From positions 1-8,408 of the forward strand of contig JBKCXU010000097.1 of NCBI GenBank assembly GCA_046316025.1: a stretch of 8,408 nucleotides of DNA, given 5' to 3'. The number at the start of each line of letters is the position of its first letter. Positions within the stretch are counted from its first letter, which is position 1. The stretch is from JAJTHJ01 sp046316025. Its GTDB lineage: Bacteria; Pseudomonadota; Gammaproteobacteria; Burkholderiales; Burkholderiaceae_F. The position numbers and the translations under genes were made by a program. Below, piece after piece: positions 1-6,100 of the stretch. The notes under the pieces were generated by a model. That model searched no databases. It had not been told where the DNA came from and saw nothing but the letters and a program-made list of their open reading frames with translations.

Positions 1-149
1 GCGAAGTAGCTCCTGCGCGGTCGCCGTGCTGGAGTGCGTAACGAGCCGCAACGCCGTCCCGACCGCGCGCTTCCGCGACGACGTCCCCGGAGGGGACAGC
101 TGCCCCGACAACTCTAGGAGCATGTGAAGCCACGCGCGGCGGGGTGCCG
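1..149. other. Unassigned left edge with open frames on both strands
   Basis: No gene can be assigned here. On the minus strand a frame is open from an ATG at 123-121 to the window edge (41 codons, starting MLLELSGQLS), but it has no clear Shine-Dalgarno sequence. On the plus strand a frame entering from the left edge stays open until the TGA at 125-127 (ending PDNSRSM). Both frames use mostly G or C in third positions, so composition does not decide between them. A perfect 6-bp palindrome with a 3-base loop lies at 83-97 (GTCCCC/GGGGAC). I do not recognise either peptide. The stretch could be the end of a neighbouring gene or of an element cut by the window. Confidence 0.3.
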
Positions 150-467
150 TCAATTACGGCGCGCGGCCGGCTTCCTCGGCGCGCTCTTGCGCGCATGGCG
201 ACCCGTTCCGTAATCGGCAACCGCCTCCATGACGCGCAGAGGCGCGCCTGCCGTGCGCGCCCAGCGCATCGCGTCGGTGGCGTCGGTCTCGCCCAGGCCG
301 AGCGCCGCGATCTTTGCCCGCACCGCGTCGCCGCGCTGGATGCGCACCGGAGTCAGCACGATCTGCCCACCGCGCGCTTCCACGTCGAAGTACCCGGTCG
401 CGCCCACGGCCTGCACCACGCTCTTCGGCAGTGTCGGCTGGTTCTTTGCAGTGACCTTGGCAAGCAT
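150..467 (-). CDS. AbrB/MazE/SpoVT-family DNA-binding protein, probable orphan antitoxin
   Basis: The gene encodes 105 residues. Residues 1-43 form a SpoVT-AbrB swapped-hairpin DNA-binding domain: it opens MLAKVTAKNQPTLPKSV and continues with YFDVEARGGQIVLTPVRI. The start is ATG 467-465, preceded by GAGGA with a 7-base spacer. The frame stays open far upstream, but that part is antiparallel noise over the acyltransferase gene. Residues 44-72 (ending DAMRWARTA) resemble the arm seen in antitoxins paired with PIN-domain toxins; this is family knowledge. After it comes an unusual basic tail (residues 89-104: many Arg, Lys, Pro and Ala). No PIN-like toxin follows in the 149 bases left in the window, so this is either an orphan antitoxin or a general regulator. 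The gene lies 38 bases after the acyltransferase gene on the same strand and could be co-transcribed with it. Confidence 0.85.
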   Translation of the reverse strand: MLAKVTAKNQPTLPKSVVQAVGATGYFDVEARGGQIVLTPVRIQRGDAVRAKIAALGLGETDATDAMRWARTAGAPLRVMEAVADYGTGRHARKSAPRKPAARRN

Positions 468-505
468 CGGAGTTTCCTCAAGTAAGGAATCCTTGCTTTG
501 CCAGA

Positions 506-1405
506 TCACGCACTCGCACCTGCGGGCTCGGTCTGCCGCGCGAACTGCACCAGCAGATCGTCTTTCTCGACCCAAATCCCGTCGATCCAGCGTTGCACCT
601 GGCCGCGAAACCCCGACGCCGACTGCGCCGCAGGATCGGTCAGCTCGGCGGGGATCGGACGCTTTTGCACCCGCACCACGACGGCCGGCACGCGGCCGCA
701 CAGCAGGTCCCAGAAGGTCGGCGTGCGCCCGGGGTAATAGAGCGTGATGTCGAGCAGCGCCTCGAACTGCGACCCCATTGCCGCCAGCGCCACCGCCAGC
801 CCGCCGCTCTTGGGCTTGAGCAGGTGCGCGTAGGCCGAGCCCTGCGCGTCGTGCTTGGCGGGTGTGAAGCGCGTGCCTTCGGCAAAGCTGATCACCGATG
901 TGGGGATCAACTTGAAGCGCTCGCAGGCGCGGCGGGTCGTTTCCAGATCGACCTGCGCCGAGGCGCCGCCCTTGCCGCGCTTGAGAAACGGGAAGTCGAG
1001 TGCCCACCAGGCCAGGCCGATCACCGGCACCCAGATCAGTTCCTGCTTCAGAAAGAACTTGAGCATCGGGATGCGGCCATTGAACACCTTTTGCAGCACC
1101 AGGATGTCCACCCAGCTGCGGTGGTTGCTGGACACCAGGTACCAGCCACGCGCATGCAGATCGAGGTCGCCCGCCACGTCCCAGCGCGTGTGCCCCACCG
1201 CCGCCATCCAGGCGGCGTTCACGCGCATCCAGTTGCCGGCCAGCGCGTTCATCGGCGGATCGACGAGCCGCCGCATCCACGCGGCGGGCACGACCAGCTT
1301 TGCCAAAGCGAAGGGCACCAGCAGCGTGACATGGGCAACCGTGTTAAGCGCGAGCATCGTCGCGGCCAGCGCGCCTTTGATCGATTGAAGCAAGCGTCCA
1401 CCCAT
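506..1405 (-). CDS. YihG-type 1-acylglycerol-phosphate acyltransferase family protein (PlsC superfamily)
   Basis: The protein has 299 residues and closely matches what I recall of E. coli YihG (about 310 residues). The HX4D catalytic motif is NHRSWVD at residues 94-100 (H95, D100). The EGTR substrate-binding motif is FAEGTRFT at 174-181. Between them lies the conserved block KFFLKQELIWVPVIGLAWW at about 116-134. Residues 8-39 are hydrophobic and probably a membrane anchor. The family transfers acyl groups to lysophospholipids at the inner membrane; the exact acyl donor and acceptor cannot be read here. The start ATG 1405-1403 overlaps the TAA of hicA as TAATG, and its own Shine-Dalgarno is weak, so translation is probably coupled to the toxin gene. 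A longer frame reaching 1774 only reads back through hicA and hicB in another phase, so I rejected that start. Confidence 0.92.
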   Translation of the reverse strand: MGGRLLQSIKGALAATMLALNTVAHVTLLVPFALAKLVVPAAWMRRLVDPPMNALAGNWMRVNAAWMAAVGHTRWDVAGDLDLHARGWYLVSSNHRSWVDILVLQKVFNGRIPMLKFFLKQELIWVPVIGLAWWALDFPFLKRGKGGASAQVDLETTRRACERFKLIPTSVISFAEGTRFTPAKHDAQGSAYAHLLKPKSGGLAVALAAMGSQFEALLDITLYYPGRTPTFWDLLCGRVPAVVVRVQKRPIPAELTDPAAQSASGFRGQVQRWIDGIWVEKDDLLVQFARQTEPAGASA

Positions 1406-1647
1406 TACAGCGACGGGCGGCGCAACAACTCGTCGCGCGTGCGGCCAAGACGCGCGGCGGCGTCGCCGAAAATGGCTGCCGGCATACGCAGCTTCAAGGG
1501 GTCGCGCGGCTGAAGCGTCAGGTGATGCACCGCCGGGGCCGGGCAGGTCGGCCGCAGGTGGCTGCCGGTTTGCCGGTCGATGCGGTAGCCCACGCGCTCG
1601 AACGCCCTGGCAAGCGCTCGACCCGTCACATTGCGCCGCAACCTCAT
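1405..1647 (-). CDS. hicA: HicA-family mRNA interferase toxin, possibly weakened
   Basis: This 80-residue protein has the HicA dsRBD-like layout: an N-terminal helix (residues 8-19), the strand YRIDRQTGSHLR at 21-32 containing the GSH motif with the presumed catalytic His30, the strand HHLTL at 41-45, and a C-terminal helix ending in the RDELLRR typical of this subfamily. HicA toxins cleave mRNA and are neutralised by HicB. The start ATG (1647-1645) overlaps the hicB stop as ATGA, and the stop TAA overlaps the next gene as TAATG. One oddity: where relatives usually read roughly PRHDPLKxGTL, this protein has QPRDPLKLRMP, losing the usual His and GTL. Activity may be reduced, although His30 is intact. 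Confidence 0.87.
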   Translation of the reverse strand: MRLRRNVTGRALARAFERVGYRIDRQTGSHLRPTCPAPAVHHLTLQPRDPLKLRMPAAIFGDAAARLGRTRDELLRRPSL

Positions 1648-1850
1648 GCTGCGATCGCCTCGTCGCGGACAAAGTGCAAGCGGATCGACGCCGGCGCGTG
1701 CCCGTCGTCGAAGTGGCAGCGCACCGCGTCGCGTACTTGCCCGTGCAGCTCCGCCTCGGTGTCGGCCTGCGCAAAGATCGATGCGCCCAGTGCGCGTGCC
1801 GTGTAACCCCTCTCGGGGTCGGCTTGCACGAGGAAGATGATCTCGGACAT
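1644..1850 (-). CDS. hicB: HicB-family antitoxin, short form
   Basis: This 68-residue protein opens MSEIIFLVQADPERGYTARA and continues with RDAVRCHFDD and IRLHFVRDE. It is the short HicB type that covers only the partial RNase-H-like antitoxin domain. There is no C-terminal helix-turn-helix or ribbon-helix-helix segment, so DNA-binding autoregulation is not obvious. As I recall, close relatives are often misannotated as a subunit of 2-oxoisovalerate dehydrogenase; nothing in the sequence supports that. The order is antitoxin first, and hicA starts within the hicB stop codon (ATGA). A strong Shine-Dalgarno (AAGGAG, 8-base spacer) fixes the start. The gene lies 69 bases after ispF on the same strand. 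Confidence 0.88.
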   Translation of the reverse strand: MSEIIFLVQADPERGYTARALGASIFAQADTEAELHGQVRDAVRCHFDDGHAPASIRLHFVRDEAIAA

Positions 1851-1858
1851 TGCAGCCT

Positions 1859-1864
1859 CTCCTT
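1859..1864 (-). promoter_or_regulatory. Strong ribosome binding site of hicB
   Basis: The minus strand reads AAGGAG, eight bases before the hicB ATG. It is the best Shine-Dalgarno in the minus-strand block, while hicA and the acyltransferase gene have weak ones. This suggests that hicB translation drives both downstream genes by coupling. The 69-base ispF-hicB gap also holds a TACGAT (-10-like) but no good -35 partner, so a separate promoter is not supported. Confidence 0.75.
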
Positions 1865-1919
1865 ACCGCGGACGCCGCCGCCGGGTGCATTTCATCGTAA
1901 CAGCGCGACCATCGACCGC

Positions 1920-2399
1920 TCAGTTGGCGGCGATCAATGCCACCGCGAACGCGGCAATCCCCTCGCCCCGGCCGGCAAAGCCCAGATGCTCGGTGGTCTT
2001 GCCCTTGATGCTCACGTCCGCCGACGCGATAGCCAGCGTGGACGCGATCGCCGCCTGCATCGCCGAGACGTGCGGCGCGATCTTCGGCCGCTGCGCGACC
2101 ACCGTGCAGTCGAGGTTCTGTATGCGCCAACCGGCAGCGATCACCTGCCGCGCGGCTTCGGCCAGCAGCGCGCGACTGTCCGCGCCCTTGTAGCGCGCAT
2201 CGCTGTCCGGGAAGAGCCGGCCGATGTCGCCCAGGCCCGCCGCGCCGAGCAGCGCATCCGCGATCGCGTGCAGCAACACATCGGCGTCCGAATGTCCGAG
2301 CAGCCCATGCGTGTACGGGATCGCCACACCGCCCAGCATCAGTGCACGCCCGGGCACCAGCGCGTGTACGTCGAAGCCCTGGCCCACTCGCAGTTTCAT
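1920..2399 (-). CDS. ispF: 2-C-methyl-D-erythritol 2,4-cyclodiphosphate synthase
   Basis: IspF converts 4-diphosphocytidyl-2-C-methyl-D-erythritol 2-phosphate to the 2,4-cyclodiphosphate with release of CMP, in the cytosolic MEP pathway of isoprenoid synthesis. The 159-residue length is normal for the family. The metal ligands are visible: D10 and H12 in GQGFDVHA, and H44 after HSDADV. The conserved LLGAAGLGDIGRLFPDSD (51-67) and C-terminal KGKTTEHLGFAGRGEGIA are intact. The start at 2399 is supported by a Shine-Dalgarno overlapping the ispD stop. The 8-base gap to ispD implies one transcript. No fusion or truncation is visible. Confidence 0.97.
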   Translation of the reverse strand: MKLRVGQGFDVHALVPGRALMLGGVAIPYTHGLLGHSDADVLLHAIADALLGAAGLGDIGRLFPDSDARYKGADSRALLAEAARQVIAAGWRIQNLDCTVVAQRPKIAPHVSAMQAAIASTLAIASADVSIKGKTTEHLGFAGRGEGIAAFAVALIAAN

Positions 2400-2404
2400 C
2401 CCGA

Positions 2405-2410
2405 CTCCTA
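2405..2410 (-). promoter_or_regulatory. ispF ribosome binding site overlapping the ispD stop
   Basis: The minus strand reads TAGGAG, in which TAG is the ispD stop codon and AGGAG is the Shine-Dalgarno of ispF, five bases before its ATG. A ribosome terminating on ispD is therefore positioned at the ispF start, a standard sign of translational coupling. Confidence 0.8.
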
Positions 2411-3094
2411 CTTGCGCCGCGCCTTGAGAATCGCCGCGGCGATCGTCCAGTCTTCGGCGGTGGTGACTTTGAGGTTGGTCTCCGCGCCCTGGATGAGCAG
2501 CGGCTGATGGCCCAGGCGCTCGACCGCGGAGGCCTCATCGGTGACCTCGTGCAGCGTCGCACCGAGCGCCAGGGCGCGCGCCAGCAGGCCGGCGCGAAAC
2601 ATCTGCGGCGTCTGCGCACGCCAGAGGCCGCGGCGATCGATGGTCGCCGCCACGCGGTTACCGTCGGCACGCTTGACCGTGTCGGCCACCGGCAACGCCA
2701 GCAGGCCGCCGACCGCGTCGTCGCCCGCTTCGTCGAGCAGGCGGCGCAACTCCGGCGCGGCCAGGCATGGGCGGGCGGCGTCGTGCACCAGCACCCAGTC
2801 GTCGGCGTCGGCAGCCAGTTCGCACAAGCCGTTGCGCACGCTCTCGGCGCGCGAGGCGCCGCCGACCGCAGCCACGGCGACCCGCGCCGGCCAGTCGATC
2901 TCGCGCCAGTAGGGCTCGGCAGGTGCCACCACGACCAGCACCTTTTCGATGCGCGGCTCCGCGAGCAGCGCATCAAGCGCATGTTCGAGCATCGAGCGGC
3001 GGCCCAGCGGCAGGTACTGCTTCGGCTTGGCGGTGAGGCTCGCAAAGCGAGTGCCGCGGCCGCCGGCGGGGATCAGAGCAAAGAAGCGGGCCAT
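2408..3094 (-). CDS. ispD: 2-C-methyl-D-erythritol 4-phosphate cytidylyltransferase
   Basis: IspD joins CTP and 2-C-methyl-D-erythritol 4-phosphate to form 4-diphosphocytidyl-2-C-methyl-D-erythritol in the MEP pathway. At 228 residues the length is normal. The nucleotide-binding loop is PAGGRGTR (9-16), followed by KPKQYLPLG (23-31) with K25 matching the catalytic Lys of the family. Further conserved parts are GASRAESVRNGL (79-90), VHDAARP with D105, and NLKVT with K209. PAGGRGTR differs from the E. coli form PAAGFGRR but is a common variant. The gene is first in its strand block, starts 84 bases from the divergent mfd, and lacks a strong Shine-Dalgarno, so its leader may be very short. Confidence 0.97.
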   Translation of the reverse strand: MARFFALIPAGGRGTRFASLTAKPKQYLPLGRRSMLEHALDALLAEPRIEKVLVVVAPAEPYWREIDWPARVAVAAVGGASRAESVRNGLCELAADADDWVLVHDAARPCLAAPELRRLLDEAGDDAVGGLLALPVADTVKRADGNRVAATIDRRGLWRAQTPQMFRAGLLARALALGATLHEVTDEASAVERLGHQPLLIQGAETNLKVTTAEDWTIAAAILKARRK

Positions 3095-3117
3095 CGCGAT
3101 GTGCTGCCAAGGGTAAA

Positions 3118-3125
3118 ACTATAAT
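3118..3125. promoter_or_regulatory. Candidate bidirectional -10 element of mfd and ispD
   Basis: The plus strand reads ACTATAAT. It gives a perfect TATAAT at 3120-3125 for mfd and, on the minus strand, TATAGT at 3123-3118 for ispD. No good -35 hexamer lies 16-18 bases upstream in either direction. Predicted starts would be near 3132 (mfd, leader about 47 bases) and near 3111 (ispD, leader about 17 bases). The hexamers are read directly; promoter activity is inferred. Confidence 0.55.
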
Positions 3126-3136
3126 CGCGACACACG

Positions 3137-3175
3137 CGCGGCGCTCGGCAGCAACGAGCGCCGCGTTTTGTTTTG
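3137..3175 (+). terminator. Intrinsic-terminator-like hairpin in the mfd leader
   Basis: A perfect 11-bp GC-rich stem (CGCGGCGCTCG at 3137-3147, CGAGCGCCGCG at 3155-3165) with a 7-base loop is followed by TTTTGTTTTG (3166-3175). This is the form of a rho-independent terminator for plus-strand transcription. The minus-strand reading has no T-tract after the stem. No plus-strand gene lies upstream, and the mfd start codon begins four bases after the T-tract. It is therefore either an attenuator in the mfd leader or a stop for antisense transcripts from the ispD side. Confidence 0.6.
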
Positions 3176-3178
3176 ACG

Positions 3179-6100
3179 ATGAGTACCGGGTCCATGCCCT
3201 CTTTGCAAGCGGCGTTGCCGAGCCTCGCGGCGGGGACTCGTTTCGCCCTGCCCCGGCCGCCCGGCTCGGGCGACGCGCTGCTGCTGGCGCAATGGGCGCT
3301 GCGCGCGCGCGACGAGCGCCGGCTGGTTACCGCGATCTGCGCCGACGCACTCGACGCCCAACGGCTGCTCGAGGAGCTGCCGTGGTTCGCCCCCGAACTG
3401 GCAGTCCGTGCGCTGCCCGACTGGGAAACGCTGCCCTACGACATCCTGTCGCCGCACCAGGATCTGGTGTCGGAACGGTTGGAGACCCTGTTCCGCCTGC
3501 TGACGCGCGCCACCCAACCGCAGGCGGCGATCGACGTGCTGCTGGTGCCGGCCACCACGGCGCTGTACCGGCTGGCGCCGCCGGCGTACGTGGCCGGGCA
3601 CACTTTCTTCTTCCGCCAGGGCGAGCGGCTGGCCGCCGCCGCGTTGCGCGAGCGGCTGGTGCTGGCCGGCTACCAGCACGTCACCCAGGTGGTCGCGCCC
3701 GGCGAGTTTGCGGTGCGCGGGGGCTTGATCGATCTCTTCCCGATGGGCGCAACCCTGCCGGTGCGGCTCGATCTGCTCGACGATGCGATCGAGACGATCC
3801 GCCACTTCGACCCGGACACGCAGCGCAGCCTCTACGCGGTGCCGGCGATCCGCCTGCTGCCGGGGCGCGAGTTTCCGTTCGACGAGGCGGCGCGCGCCGC
3901 CTTCCGCGCCCGTTGGCGCGAAGTCTTCGAGGGCGACCCCAGCCGCTGCCCGGTCTACAAAGACGTGGGCCAGGGCGTGCCGTCGGCAGGGATCGAGTAC
4001 TACCTGCCGCTCTTTTTCGAAGAGACCGCCACCCTGTTCGATTACCTGCCCGCCGATGCGCTGCTGGTGCTGCACGGCCCCGTGGAGGCCAGTTGCCGGC
4101 GCTTCTGGACCGAGACCGCCGAGCGTCACCGCTTCTTGTCGCGCGACCGCGAGCGGCCTTGCTTGCCGCCGCAGAGGTTGTTTCTCGATGCGGAGGATCT
4201 GTTCGCCGGGGCAAAGGCCTACGCCCGATTAGCCCTGCTCCCCTCGCCCGCAGCAGCGGGAGAGGGGCCGGGTGTGAGGGCCGGGAACGCCGCGCCCGCG
4301 GAGCACCCCTCGACAACCGCAACGGCTGCGCCGGCCGACCAACGGCCTCCCGGTGCAACGACCAAGGCGCCCTCACCCCAGCCCTCCCCCGCTGATGCGG
4401 GAGAGGGAGTTTTCCTGCCCGCACCGACGGTCACCGTCGACCGCAAAGCCCAAGACCCCCTGCAAGCACTGCGCGCCTTCGTCGAAGGCTTCCCCGGCCG
4501 CGTGCTGCTGTTGGCGGACTCGCCCGGCCGGCGCGAGACCATCGCGCAACTGCTGCACGACAACGCCCTGCCCTGCGCCGACAGCGCCGATTGGGCCGGC
4601 TTCCTCGCTGCCGACGCGCCGCTCGCCTTGGGCGTCGCCCCGCTGCACGGCGGCTTCGTGCTGCGGAATCCGCCGCTGGCGGTGATCACCGAGACGGAGC
4701 TCTACGCCGCCAGCCCGCGGCGGCTGCGCGGGCGCGGGCGCGAGCGTGCCTCCAACGTCGAGTCGATGATCCGCGACCTCGCCGAGCTGCGCGCTGGCGA
4801 CCCGGTGGTGCACGTTGAGCACGGCATCGGCCGCTACCGCGGGCTGCAACTGCTCGATGTTGGCGAAGGCCCGGCCGAATTCCTGCACCTGGAGTACGCC
4901 AACGCGGCCACGCTGTACGTGCCGGTCGCGCACCTGCATCTGATTGGCCGCTACAGCGGCGCCGACCCCGACGCCGCGCCCTTGCACACACTGGGCAGCG
5001 GCGACTGGGACCGCGCGAAGAAGAAGGCCGCCAAACAGGTGCGCGACACCGCGGCGGAGCTGCTCAACCTCTACGCCCTGCGCGCGGCGCGCAAAGGCCA
5101 CGCGTTCAAGTACAAGCCGTCGGACTACGAAGCCTTTGCCGAGGGTTTCGGCTTCGACGAGACGCCCGACCAGCAGGCGGCGATCGACGCGGTGCTCAAG
5201 GACATGGGCGCCGGCTTCCCGATGGACCGGCTGGTCTGCGGCGACGTGGGCTTCGGCAAAACCGAGGTTGCCTTGCGTGCCGCCTTCGCCGCCGTGGCCG
5301 GCGGCACGCAGGTGGCCGTGCTGTGCCCGACGACGCTGCTCGCCGAGCAGCACTTTCTGACCTTTCGCAACCGCTTTGCGCAGTGGCCGGTGCGGATCGT
5401 CGAGTTGTCGCGCTTCCGCTCGCCGGCCGAGGTCAAGGACGCGCTGGCCGGGCTGGCCGCCGGGACGATCGATGTCGCCATCGGCACGCACAAGCTGCTG
5501 GCCAGCGACGTGAAGTTCGACCGCCTGGGCCTGGTGATCATCGACGAAGAACACCGCTTCGGCGTGCGGCAAAAGGAACGGTTGAAGGGGTTGCGCGCCG
5601 AGGTCGATGTGCTGACGCTGACCGCCACGCCGATCCCGCGCACGCTGGCGATGAGCATGGAGGGTATCCGCGAGTTCAGTGTGATCGCCACCGCGCCGCA
5701 GCGACGCCTGGCGATCAAGACCTTCGTGCGGCCCGAGACCGGCAGTCTGATCCGCGAAGCCTGTTTGCGCGAGCTCAAGCGCGGCGGGCAGATTTACTTT
5801 TTGCACAACGAGGTCGAGACCATCGACAACCGCCGCGCGCGGCTGGCCGAGCTCGTGCCCGAAGCGCGCATCGAGATCGCCCACGGCCAGATGCCCGAGC
5901 GCGAGCTGGAGCGGGTGATGCGCGACTTTTACCAGCAGCGCTTCAACCTGCTGCTGTGCACGACGATCATCGAGACCGGCATCGACGTGCCCACCGCCAA
6001 CACCATCGTCATCCACCGCGCCGACAAATTCGGCCTCGCCCAGTTGCACCAGTTGCGCGGGCGCGTGGGCCGCTCGCACCACCAGGCCTATGCCTACCTG

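Noticed and set aside
126..174. Possible hairpin around the AbrB stop codon (GAAGCC/GGCTTC with inner CGCGCG arms)
   Set aside because: The inner arms are offset by unpaired bases, the loop is about 20 bases, and there is no T-tract; expected by chance in such GC-rich DNA.
506..1774. Longer acyltransferase starting at 1774
   Set aside because: The extra 123 codons read hicA and hicB in a wrong phase. ATG 1405 gives the family's normal length and a TAATG overlap.
1880..1919. Possible separate hicB promoter (TACGAT) in the ispF-hicB gap
   Set aside because: The -10 matches only four of six bases and no acceptable -35 is found 16-18 bases upstream.
3119..4129. Minus-strand frame of 336 codons covering the start of mfd
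   Set aside because: It crosses the promoter, the hairpin and mfd itself, has no recognisable domain, and is explained as a shadow of mfd.
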